Shown here piece by piece: positions 10,340 to 18,487 of a stretch of 64,000 nucleotides of DNA. A program made the translations under genes and the position numbers. This DNA comes from Cellulosimicrobium funkei (lineage in GTDB: Bacteria > Actinomycetota > Actinomycetes > Actinomycetales > Cellulomonadaceae), in the NCBI RefSeq assembly GCF_004519295.1, contig NZ_SOZH01000004.1, positions 538,403 through 602,402 on the forward strand, in the 5' to 3' direction. The notes beneath the pieces were generated by a model, which was not told where the DNA came from, ran no database searches, and worked only from the letters and a program-made list of their open reading frames with translations. How positions within the stretch are numbered: position 1 is the first letter of the stretch; every line of letters starts with the position of its first letter.

Positions 10340-12019
10340 ATGATTCGAAGCACGGCGCGCAAGCGTCTGCTCACGGCCGCGGCACTCGTGACGGGCGTCT
10401 CGCTGCTCGCGGGCGCCTGCACCGGCGGGGGCGATGGCGAGGGTGAGGGCAACGGCGGTGAGGCCCGTGTCCTCAACGTCTGGGCCGGCACCCAGACGCC
10501 CATGGTCGCGAACTTCAACCCGTACGCGCCCAACCCGCTGCACGTGACGAACGGTGGCATCTACGAGCCGCTGTTCTTCTACAACCGCGCCGAGGCCGGC
10601 GACCCGACGCCCCGCCTGGGCGAGTCCTACGAGTGGAGCGAGGACGGCACCGAGCTGACCGTCAAGATCCGCGAGGGCGTGAAGTGGTCCGACGGCGAGG
10701 ACTTCACGGTCGAGGACGTCATCTTCTCGTACACCAACGACGCGGCGAAGCGCGACTACCTGAACACGATCGAGAAGGTCGACGAGTCGACCGTCAAGTT
10801 CACGTTCAACGGCGCGCAGTTCACGAGCGCCGTGCAGATCCTCGGCACCACGCTCATGGTCCCCGAGCACCTCTTCAAGGAGGTGTCGGACCTCATCACG
10901 TTCACGAACGACGAGCCGGTGGGCACCGGGCCGTTCACGCTCGACACCATCACGAACGCGACCTACACCGTCGTCCCGAACGAGGACTACTGGGGCGGCG
11001 AGCCGAGCCTCGGGAAGGTCCGCTTCCTCGCGCTCGACAAGAACCAGAGCGCCCAGGACCTCCTCGCCACCGGCAAGATCGACTGGACCACGATGTTCAT
11101 CGCGGACCCGGAGGCGGTCACCGGCGGCGGCCAGGTCTCGCTGCTCAACACCCCGCAGGACCCGACCACGATCATGTCGTGCTCGAACGCGGCGCTCGGC
11201 TGCGCGGGCCCGCAGACGGACCTCGCCGTCCGCCAGGCGGTCAACCTGCTCGTCGACCGCGGCGAGATCAACGAGAAGGCGTTCTCGGGCCACGCGGCCG
11301 TCGCGTCGCCGTCGCTCGCGCTCGTCGGTCGTGACGACCGCTGGATCTCCTCCGAGATCGAGAAGGAGAGCCCGCAGGAGAGCGACCCGGCCGAGGCGGC
11401 CAAGGTCCTCGAGGCGGCCGGCTACACCAAGGGTGCCGACGGCATCTTCGAGAAGGACGGCCAGAAGCTCTCGGTCGACCTCATCTCGGTCGACGGCTGG
11501 AGCGACCACAACGCGGCGGGTGACCTCATCGCGCAGCAGGCGCTCGAGGCGGGCGTGCAGATCAACCACGTGAAGATCACGCAGCAGGAGATGTCCGACG
11601 CCCGGACCAGCGGCAACTACCAGATGATGATCAGTGGCATCACGGGCACGTCGCTCGACGACCCGTTCGCCATCTACCGCCAGTGGCTCACGACCGAGTA
11701 CACGACGCCGGTGGGCGAGACCATCGAGGCCGGCCGCTTCAACTTCCCGCGCTACTCGAACCCGCTCGTCGACGAGGCCGTGGCCACCGCCGCCGGCACC
11801 AACGACGAGGACACGAAGAAGGCCGCGTACGCCGCGGTGCAGAAGGAGATCGCCCGCGACCTCCCCTACATCGCCCTCGTCGTGAACCCGACCATGTCGT
11901 TCGTCAACACGAAGGACTACACCGGCTGGCCGTCGGAGGACGACATGTACGCCTTCCCGCCGTCGTGGGCCACGATCAGCAACGGCGTGATCCTCTCCCA
12001 GCTCAAGCCCGCGAGCTGA
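10340..12019 (+). CDS. ABC transporter substrate-binding lipoprotein (SBP_bac_5 family)
   Basis: This 559-residue extracytoplasmic solute-binding protein captures the ligand for the transporter that follows. The N-terminus has a basic region, a hydrophobic stretch and a lipobox ending at Cys27 (LLAGAC), then a Gly/Glu-rich spacer. Family 5 features include NPYAPN, GGIYEPLFFYN, WSEDGTELTVKIREGVKWSDG and GTGPFTL. Family 5 binds peptides but also cello- and xylo-oligosaccharides; no peptidase or glycosidase gene is adjacent to decide. It heads a five-gene operon. Confidence 0.93.
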   Translation: MIRSTARKRLLTAAALVTGVSLLAGACTGGGDGEGEGNGGEARVLNVWAGTQTPMVANFNPYAPNPLHVTNGGIYEPLFFYNRAEAGDPTPRLGESYEWSEDGTELTVKIREGVKWSDGEDFTVEDVIFSYTNDAAKRDYLNTIEKVDESTVKFTFNGAQFTSAVQILGTTLMVPEHLFKEVSDLITFTNDEPVGTGPFTLDTITNATYTVVPNEDYWGGEPSLGKVRFLALDKNQSAQDLLATGKIDWTTMFIADPEAVTGGGQVSLLNTPQDPTTIMSCSNAALGCAGPQTDLAVRQAVNLLVDRGEINEKAFSGHAAVASPSLALVGRDDRWISSEIEKESPQESDPAEAAKVLEAAGYTKGADGIFEKDGQKLSVDLISVDGWSDHNAAGDLIAQQALEAGVQINHVKITQQEMSDARTSGNYQMMISGITGTSLDDPFAIYRQWLTTEYTTPVGETIEAGRFNFPRYSNPLVDEAVATAAGTNDEDTKKAAYAAVQKEIARDLPYIALVVNPTMSFVNTKDYTGWPSEDDMYAFPPSWATISNGVILSQLKPAS

Positions 12020-12065
12020 TGTCGCACTGCCGAAGAGGAGCTCGGGTGAACGAGGAGTCGGTTCA

Positions 12066-13061
12066 ATGAGGTACTACGCACGGCGGATCGCGTTCTACGT
12101 GGTCACCTTCTGGGCCGCCGTCTCGCTCAACTTCCTTCTCCCGCGGGCCATCCCCGGTGATCCCAAGCAGATCTACCTCGACACCCTGCTCCGGAAGAAC
12201 GGTGAGCTGACTCCGGGCCTCATCCAGAGTGTCGACATCCTCTTCGGCAGTGACGACGCCTCGCTGTGGGAGCAGTACCTCACGTACTGGAAGAACATCT
12301 TCACAGGTGATCTCGGTACGTCGGTCCTGTACTTCCCGGCACCCGTCAGCCAGCTGCTCGGCGAGGCCCTCCCCTGGACGGTGGGCCTCGTCGGGCTGGC
12401 GACGATCATCGCGTTCCTCCTCGGCGTCGGCCTCGGCGCATGGGTCGGGTGGAAGCGCGGTACGTGGGTCGACCACATCATCCCCGCGTCGACCTTCCTC
12501 CAGGCGGTGCCGTACTTCTGGCTCGCCCTGGTCCTCATCTCGATCTTCTCGGTGTCGCTCGGCTGGTTCCCCATCGTGGGCGCGTACGACATCTTCGAGT
12601 TCGACAGCGGTCCCGAGTGGTCGTGGGACTTCGTGGGCAGCGTGATCTACCACGGCACGCTCCCGGCCGTGACGATCATCCTGTCGGCGATGGGCGGCTG
12701 GCTCCTCGGGATGCGCAACATGATGGTCTCGACGATCGCCGAGGACTACGTCACGACGGCCGAGGCCAAGGGCCTGCGCCCCTTCCGGGTCGCGCTGACG
12801 TACGCGACGCGGAACGCGGTCCTGCCGTCCGTCACGGGCTTCGGCATCGCGCTCGGCTTCGTCGTCGCCGGGTCGGTGGTCATGGAGCAGGCCTTCAGCT
12901 ACCCCGGCATCGGCAAGCTGCTCTTCACCGCGGTCCAGGCGAAGGACTACGCGCTCATGCAGGGCGCCTTCCTCGTGATCACCGTCGTGGTGCTCGCGGC
13001 GAACTTCCTCATGGACCTGATCAACGGCATCATCGACCCGAGGACGCGGAACAATGGCTGA
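12066..13061 (+). CDS. ABC transporter permease, DppB/OppB type
   Basis: This 331-residue inner-membrane subunit has about six helices. It opens with MRYYARRIAFYVVTFWAA and shows FLLPRAIPGDP, the conserved N-terminal motif of OppB proteins. The EAA-type loop reads EDYVTTAEAKGLRPFRV and is followed by ATRNAVLPSVTGFG. It begins 46 bp after the binding-protein gene and overlaps the next permease gene by 8 bp. Confidence 0.95.
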   Translation: MRYYARRIAFYVVTFWAAVSLNFLLPRAIPGDPKQIYLDTLLRKNGELTPGLIQSVDILFGSDDASLWEQYLTYWKNIFTGDLGTSVLYFPAPVSQLLGEALPWTVGLVGLATIIAFLLGVGLGAWVGWKRGTWVDHIIPASTFLQAVPYFWLALVLISIFSVSLGWFPIVGAYDIFEFDSGPEWSWDFVGSVIYHGTLPAVTIILSAMGGWLLGMRNMMVSTIAEDYVTTAEAKGLRPFRVALTYATRNAVLPSVTGFGIALGFVVAGSVVMEQAFSYPGIGKLLFTAVQAKDYALMQGAFLVITVVVLAANFLMDLINGIIDPRTRNNG

Positions 13062-14217
13062 CCCCACCCGTGACGCCGAGACCGTGACTCCCGCGGCCGA
13101 CGCCGCTCCTGCCGCCTCCGTGGTGGTGGACGGCCTGCCGCCCGAGAACCGGACCGCCGGCATCGTGCCGGACGTGCCCATCGCCCCGCCCGAGGCCGTC
13201 GTCGCGGGCGAGCCCGTCCCACAGAGCACCGCGCCGAAGCGCGGCATCCGGGCGATGCTCCCGCGCCGTTCGGGCAAGCTCGTCGTCGGCCTCGTGCTGA
13301 CGCTCGGGATCGTGCTCTTCTCCGTCGTGGCGCCGCTGTTCAGCCAGAGCCCGCGGGCGACGTCGAACCCGGCGTACCTGCCGCCGAGCACCGAGCACCT
13401 GCTCGGCACGAACAACATCGGCGTCGACATCTTCGCCCAGGTCGCGCACGGCGGCCTCGGCTCCCTCACGGTGGGACTGCTCGCGGGCGTGATCGCGATG
13501 GTCCTCTCGCTCCTGTTCGGCATCATCGCCGGCTACGTCGGGGGCTGGACCAACGAGATCCTGTCCTTCGTCACGAACATCATGCTCGTGATCCCCGGGC
13601 TCCCCCTGATCATCGTGATCTCCGCCTACCTCGAGTCCCGCTCGCTCTTCCTCGTCGCCCTGATCCTCGGCATCACCGGGTGGGCGGGGGCGGCGATCGT
13701 GCTACGGGCACAGGCCCGGTCCCTGCGCAGCCGCGACTACGTCTACGCGGCCAACGTCGCGGGCGAGAAGGCGCCGCGCATCGTCCTCGTCGAGATCCTG
13801 CCGAACCTCCTGCCGCTGCTCACCGCGAACTTCCTGGGCGCCGTGCTCCTCGCGATCCTCAGCGAGGCCGGCCTCTCGTACCTCGGCCTCGGGCCGTCCG
13901 GGTCGGTGACGTGGGGCACCATCCTCAACGAGGCCAGCACGCAGAACGCGATGGCGTACGGGCGCTGGTGGTGGTTCGTCCCGCCGGGCCTCCTCATCGC
14001 GCTGTTCGGCTGCGGGCTCGCCCTCATCAACTTCAGCATCGACGAGATCATCAACCCCAAGCTGCGGACGGCCCCTGCCGCGGTCAAGAACGTCCGCCTC
14101 GCGCGCAAGCAGCGTGCGAAGCTCCAGGCGGCGATCGCGCCGAGCACCGCCACGGCCGGCACGGCGGGCACCGCGGCCGACACCCCCGCCCGCGACGACG
14201 AGAAGGTCCAGTCATGA
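13054..14217 (+). CDS. ABC transporter permease, DppC/OppC type
   Basis: This 387-residue permease pairs with the upstream OppB-type subunit. The first 70 or so residues are a Pro/Ala-rich cytoplasmic extension, followed by a first helix (KLVVGLVLTLGIVLFSVVAP). LLGTNNIGVDIFAQVAHGG and the EAA-like loop RDYVYAANVAGEKAPRIV are typical. AGLSYLGLGPSGSVTWG marks the C-terminal part. The tail is Ala/Thr-rich. It overlaps both neighbours, by 8 bp upstream and 4 bp downstream. Confidence 0.95.
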   Translation: MADPTRDAETVTPAADAAPAASVVVDGLPPENRTAGIVPDVPIAPPEAVVAGEPVPQSTAPKRGIRAMLPRRSGKLVVGLVLTLGIVLFSVVAPLFSQSPRATSNPAYLPPSTEHLLGTNNIGVDIFAQVAHGGLGSLTVGLLAGVIAMVLSLLFGIIAGYVGGWTNEILSFVTNIMLVIPGLPLIIVISAYLESRSLFLVALILGITGWAGAAIVLRAQARSLRSRDYVYAANVAGEKAPRIVLVEILPNLLPLLTANFLGAVLLAILSEAGLSYLGLGPSGSVTWGTILNEASTQNAMAYGRWWWFVPPGLLIALFGCGLALINFSIDEIINPKLRTAPAAVKNVRLARKQRAKLQAAIAPSTATAGTAGTAADTPARDDEKVQS

Positions 14218-15131
14218 GCGCACCGACCCTCACCGCGAAGCCTGCGGGCGACTTCGGGGCCCCGCCCGGTGCGGTCCCCGTGCTCACGGCGCGGAACGTC
14301 TCGATCGAGTACCAGGTGAACCCGGTCGTGCAGGCCGTGAAGGACGTGTCCCTGACCCTGCACCGAGGCGAGATCCTCGGCCTCGCGGGCGAGTCCGGCT
14401 GCGGCAAGACGACCCTCGCGTACGGGCTCAACCAGCTCCTCAAACCGCCGGCGCTGCGCACGAGCGGGGAGATCGTCCTCCACGACAAGGACGGCGACGA
14501 CATCGACGTCGCCGCCCTGTCCGGGGACTCGCTGCGGGCGTTCCGCTGGGACAAGGTCTCGATGGTCTTCCAGGGGGCGATGAACTCCCTCAATCCCGTG
14601 ATCAGCATCAAGGCCCAGCTGTTCGACGTCTTCGCGACGCACCGCCCGGGGATGTCCGCGAAGGCCAAGCTCGAGCGCAGCCGTGAGCTGCTGGAGCTCG
14701 TCGGGGTCGACCCGAACCGGCTCGACAGCTACGCGCACGAGCTCTCCGGCGGCATGCGCCAGCGCGTCATGATCGCGATGGCCCTCGCGCTCCAGCCGCA
14801 GGTCATGATCATGGACGAGCCGACGACGGCGCTCGACGTCGTCGTCCAGCGCGGCATCCTGCGCGAGATCATGCGGCTCCGCGAGCAGTTCGACTTCGCC
14901 GTCGTCTTCATCACGCACGACCTGCCGCTGCTGCTGGAGATCAGCGACCGGATCGCGGTCATGCTCCGCGGCGAGATCGTCGAGCTCAACACGGCCGAGG
15001 AGATCTACAACGCGCCCGCGCACGAGTACACGCGCCGCCTGCTCGGGTCGTTCCCGAGCCTGACGGGCGACCGTGGCGGGTTCGTCCGGTCCGGCGAGGA
15101 CACCGCCGACAGCACGGGAGGGGTGGCCTGA
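14214..15131 (+). CDS. ABC transporter ATP-binding protein, DppD/OppD type
   Basis: This 305-residue ATPase has Walker A GESGCGKTT near residue 59, a Q-loop in MVFQGAMNSLNPV, the LSGGMRQR signature, Walker B MIMDEPTTALD and the switch histidine in FITHDLPLLL. The C-terminus carries the oligopeptide-transporter segment with HEYTRRLLGSFP. The ATGA overlap with the permease at 14214 fixes the start. It works with the ATPase gene that follows; in the system at 1-2044 the two subunits are fused. Confidence 0.95.
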   Translation: MSAPTLTAKPAGDFGAPPGAVPVLTARNVSIEYQVNPVVQAVKDVSLTLHRGEILGLAGESGCGKTTLAYGLNQLLKPPALRTSGEIVLHDKDGDDIDVAALSGDSLRAFRWDKVSMVFQGAMNSLNPVISIKAQLFDVFATHRPGMSAKAKLERSRELLELVGVDPNRLDSYAHELSGGMRQRVMIAMALALQPQVMIMDEPTTALDVVVQRGILREIMRLREQFDFAVVFITHDLPLLLEISDRIAVMLRGEIVELNTAEEIYNAPAHEYTRRLLGSFPSLTGDRGGFVRSGEDTADSTGGVA

Positions 15132-16015
15132 TGGGCACGCTCGAGATCCGGAACCTCACCAAAGACTTCGTCATCCGCAACGGGTGGAAGCGGTCGCGGC
15201 TGCGTGCGGTGAACGACGTGTCGTTCACGCTCGAGCCGGGCAAGACGATCGCCATCGTCGGTGAGTCGGGTTCCGGGAAGTCGACCGTCGCGCGGATGAT
15301 CGCGAAGCTCGAGACGCCGACGTCCGGCGACATCCTGCTCGACGGCGTCCCGTCCGCCCGGCGTGGCCGTGGCCTGGCCGAGTACCGGCACGACGTCCAG
15401 ATGGTGTTCCAGGACCCGTTCGCGTCGCTCAACCCGTTCCACTCGATCCGTCACCACCTGGAGCGGCCGCTGCGGATCCACGGGCGCGCGAAGACGGCCG
15501 CCGAGCTCGACGCAGCCGTCGACGAGCTCCTCACGCGCGTGAACCTCACGCCCCCGGGGACGTTCGCGGAGAAGCGTCCGCACGAGATGTCCGGAGGTCA
15601 GCGGCAGCGCGTCGCGATCGCCCGCGCGCTCGCCCCCGGCTCCCGGTTCCTCGTCGCGGACGAGCCCGTGTCGATGCTCGACGTGTCGATCCGGCTCGGG
15701 GTGCTCAACCTGCTGGCGCGCCTGCAGCGCGAGGAGAACCTCGGCGTCCTCTACATCACGCACGACCTCGCGACGGCGCGGCACTTCAGCGACGAGATCC
15801 TCGTGATGTTCCGCGGGAACGTCGTCGAGCGCGGGCCGTCGGACCAGGTCATCCTCGACCCGCAGCACGAGTACACGAAGCTGCTCCTCGGGGCGGCGCC
15901 GGAGCCGCAGAACCACGGCCGCCTCCGCGAGGAGGTGCGCCGCGAGCTCGCCGCGGCCGCGGCGGGCGAGGGCGACGCCGTCGCCCGCGACCGCTTCGGC
16001 ACGCGCGGCATGTGA
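15131..16015 (+). CDS. ABC transporter ATP-binding protein, DppF/OppF type
   Basis: This 294-residue second ATPase of the operon shares one base with the upstream stop (TGATG). Walker A is GESGSGKST, the Q-loop region MVFQDPFASLNPF, the signature [10 protein letters not shown], Walker B LVADEPVSMLD, and the switch region YITHDLATARHF. The C-terminal oligopeptide-type segment includes HEYTKLLLGAAPEP. It is the last gene of the importer operon, and a hairpin begins at the base after its stop. Confidence 0.95.
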   Translation: MGTLEIRNLTKDFVIRNGWKRSRLRAVNDVSFTLEPGKTIAIVGESGSGKSTVARMIAKLETPTSGDILLDGVPSARRGRGLAEYRHDVQMVFQDPFASLNPFHSIRHHLERPLRIHGRAKTAAELDAAVDELLTRVNLTPPGTFAEKRPHEMSGGQRQRVAIARALAPGSRFLVADEPVSMLDVSIRLGVLNLLARLQREENLGVLYITHDLATARHFSDEILVMFRGNVVERGPSDQVILDPQHEYTKLLLGAAPEPQNHGRLREEVRRELAAAAAGEGDAVARDRFGTRGM

Positions 16016-16032
16016 GACGGGCGTCGCCCGTC
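16016..16032 (+). terminator. Terminator hairpin of the Opp-type operon
   Basis: GACGGGC-GTC-GCCCGTC starts immediately after the stop codon and is followed by a pyrimidine-rich CCCTCTTC. It is short but perfectly paired. Confidence 0.55.
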
Positions 16033-16066
16033 CCCTCTTCGTCCGGGCAGCGGGGGTTGCCCGGCG

Positions 16067-16090
16067 GCACGCGTCGGTAGTGACGCGTGC
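16067..16090 (+). other. Hairpin in the leader of the RNB ribonuclease gene
   Basis: GCACGCGTC (16067-16075) and GACGCGTGC (16082-16090) form a perfect 9-bp stem with a 6-nt loop, about 115 bp before the ribonuclease start. It could be a second terminator for the upstream operon or a leader structure; a role in ribonuclease autocontrol is speculation. Confidence 0.4.
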
Positions 16091-16203
16091 GCGTCGCGCG
16101 GGCCAGGTCAGTCGGACGCCCTGGCCCGCGCGCTCGCCCCGTCCGTCGTCGTTCGTCCTGCCACGCAGGACGTCCCCGGCGACGGGTGGGTAGGGTCGGG
16201 CTC

Positions 16204-17766
16204 GTGCCCGCCCGTCACCTGCGCCTCGCGCGACCCGAGCCCTCCGCCCCGAGCACCGCCGCGCTGGTCACCGACGCGCTCGCGGCGCTGCGCCGCGAGA
16301 TGGAGGTACCGGAGAGCTTCCCGGACGGGGTGCTCGCCGAGGCCGAGGAGGTCGTGCGCGAGGACCGCGCGGTGCCCGGTCCGGGGCGCGTCGACCTGCG
16401 CGACGTCCCGTTCGTCACGATCGACCCGCCGGGCTCGATGGACCTCGACCAGGCGCTGCACCTCGAGCGGGCCGGGGGAGCGCCGGGCGACCCGGCGGGC
16501 GCCGCGTTCGTCGTGCGCTACGCGATCGCCGACGTCGGCGCGTTCGTCGTGCCGGGCGGCGCGATCGACGCCGAGGTCCACGAGCGCGGCACGACCCTCT
16601 ACGCGCCCGACGGCCGCACCCCGCTGCACCCGGCCGTGCTGTCCGAGGGCGCGGCGAGCCTCCTGCCGGGCGAGGACCGCCCGGCCGCGGCCTGGCGCGT
16701 CGTGCTCGACGCCCGCGGCGAGATCCTCGACGCGAGGGTGCGGCGCGCCGTCGTGCGCTCGACGCAGCGCCTCACCTACGGCGAGGCGCAGGCCCGGATC
16801 GACGCTCGTCCCGCCGGGGACGACACCGGCGACCCCCTCCTGCTGCTCCGCGAGGTGGGCGAGCTGCGGCTCGCGCGCGAGCGCGAGCGCGGCGGTGTGT
16901 CGCTCGAGGTCCCGGAGCAGGAGATCGTCACGCGCGACGACGGCTCGTTCGGCCTCGAGTTCCGCTCGACCCTCCCGGCGGAGGCCTGGAACGCGCAGGT
17001 GTCGCTGCTCACGGGCATCGCGGCGGCGCGGATCATGCGCGCGGGGGGTGTCGGCGTCTTCCGCGCGCTGCCGGAGGCCGACCCGCGCGACCTCGCGCGC
17101 CTGCGCCGCACGGCCCGCGCGCTCGGCATCGGCTGGCCGCGCGAGACGCCGTACGCCGAGCTCGTCCCGACGCTCGACTCGCGCGTCCCGCGCCATGCCG
17201 CGTTCCTCAACGAGGCGACGTCGCTGTTCCGGGGCGCGTCGTACGAGGCGTTCGGCGGCACGGGCCAGGAGCCCGGCGTGCCCGACGACGCGGCGCACGC
17301 CGCGATCGGCGCGGAGTACGCGCACGTCACCGCGCCCCTGCGCCGGCTCGTGGACCGCTACGGCACCGAGGTGTGCCTCGCGCTGTGCACGGGGGAGGAC
17401 GTGCCGCAGTGGGTGCTCGACGCCCTGCCCGGTCTCCCGCGCACCATGGCCCGCACGGGCCAGCGCGCGAGCGCGTACGAGCGCGCGATCGTCGACGTCG
17501 TCGAGGCCGCGCTGCTCACCGGCCGCGAGGGCGAGGAGTTCGACGGCGTCGTGGTCGACGTCGAGGACGACCGCGAGCGCGCCCGCCGTCTCGAGCGCGA
17601 GGACGCCGACGAGGCGGGCGGGGCACGGCGCGGCCAGGTGGTCCTCGCCGACCCCGCGGTGCGCGCCCCCGTCGAGGGGGCGGACCTCCCGCTCGGCAAA
17701 CCGGTGCGCGCCACGCTGCGCGAGGCGTCGGTGCCCGGGCGCCGGGTCCGGTTCACCGTCGGCTGA
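16204..17766 (+). CDS. RNB-domain ribonuclease (RNase II/R family)
   Basis: This 520-residue protein is a probable 3'-5' exoribonuclease acting on single-stranded RNA. The catalytic metal-binding motif reads TIDPPGSMDLDQAL (near residue 77), with the downstream AIADVGAFV, LYAPDGRTPLHPAVLSEGAASLL and YAHVTAPLRRLVDRY segments of the RNB domain. It lacks obvious cold-shock or S1 domains at full strength and is shorter than E. coli RNase II (644 residues), like other compact actinobacterial RNB proteins. GTG 16204 is chosen because it begins just before the conserved N-terminal helix; the frame is open further upstream. Confidence 0.88.
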   Translation: MPARHLRLARPEPSAPSTAALVTDALAALRREMEVPESFPDGVLAEAEEVVREDRAVPGPGRVDLRDVPFVTIDPPGSMDLDQALHLERAGGAPGDPAGAAFVVRYAIADVGAFVVPGGAIDAEVHERGTTLYAPDGRTPLHPAVLSEGAASLLPGEDRPAAAWRVVLDARGEILDARVRRAVVRSTQRLTYGEAQARIDARPAGDDTGDPLLLLREVGELRLARERERGGVSLEVPEQEIVTRDDGSFGLEFRSTLPAEAWNAQVSLLTGIAAARIMRAGGVGVFRALPEADPRDLARLRRTARALGIGWPRETPYAELVPTLDSRVPRHAAFLNEATSLFRGASYEAFGGTGQEPGVPDDAAHAAIGAEYAHVTAPLRRLVDRYGTEVCLALCTGEDVPQWVLDALPGLPRTMARTGQRASAYERAIVDVVEAALLTGREGEEFDGVVVDVEDDRERARRLEREDADEAGGARRGQVVLADPAVRAPVEGADLPLGKPVRATLREASVPGRRVRFTVG

Positions 17767-17796
17767 CGCCGGGCCGCGCGGCCTAGGCTGGTCCTC

Positions 17797-18168
17797 GTGC
17801 CTGCCCGACGCCGTACCGACCCCGCCGCCGGCCGCCTCGCCCTGGCGACGTGGCGCGACGACCCCACCGACCGCCGCGCCGTGACGACGGCCGTGCGGTT
17901 CACGCTCGAGGAGCTCGCCGACGTCGCGCCCGGGCACACGGTCGAGGTGCGCGTACCGCCCGCGGGGGCCGTCCAGGCGGTCGAGGGCCCGCGGCACACG
18001 CGCGGGACGCCGCCGAACGTCGTCGAGACGGACCCGCAGACGTGGCTGGGCCTCGTCACGGGGGCCGTCGCCTGGGCCGACGCCGTCGCGGACGGGCGCG
18101 TCCGCGCGTCGGGCGAGCGCTCCGACATCTCCTTCCTGCTGCCGCTCCAGGCGGCCCGGCCGCGCTGA
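17797..18168 (+). CDS. Sterol-carrier-like (SCP-3 type) protein
   Basis: This 123-residue protein has a C-terminal block [23 protein letters not shown]...[15 protein letters not shown] that I recognise from small actinobacterial sterol-carrier-family proteins. The WLxLxTG motif resembles the lipid-binding SCP2 fold. The ligand is unknown. The GTG start at 17797 lies 30 bp after the ribonuclease stop, so co-transcription is likely. Confidence 0.75.
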   Translation: MPARRRTDPAAGRLALATWRDDPTDRRAVTTAVRFTLEELADVAPGHTVEVRVPPAGAVQAVEGPRHTRGTPPNVVETDPQTWLGLVTGAVAWADAVADGRVRASGERSDISFLLPLQAARPR

Positions 18169-18487
18169 CCCCTCCGGCGGGGCCTCGGCATCCGCTCGCG
18201 GGCGGCGAGCGTGTTACCGGTGGGTAACGTTCTGGGGGCCGGTCTGGCGGAGCGCCGGACGGGGGACTAGCGTCCCAGGATGACCGGCCGCCGTCCGCGC
18301 GGGCGCTCGCGGCACGACGACGTGCGCTGGCGTTCTCGTGACGGTGACACGGCAGCAACCGCACGTTCATCCAGGTGGGGTGCGATGTCCCGGGGAGGCA
18401 GGGCGTCGCCCCGTCCGAGGGACGTCCCCGACCCACGGGAACGCGCGAGCTGCTGCCCGGCCGTCCGCACGAGATGAAGGAGTCAGC
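18169..18487. promoter_or_regulatory. Upstream region of the secreted nuclease/nucleotidase gene
   Basis: This 319-bp gap has no gene. It contains a perfect inverted repeat GTTACC-GGTG-GGTAAC (18213-18228). At 18365-18375 lies GTTCATCCAGG, which fits an 11-nt Streptomyces PHO-box half as I remember it. A second PHO half in register is not seen, so phosphate control is only suggested. A ribosome-binding site GAAGGAG precedes the GTG start. Confidence 0.35.
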
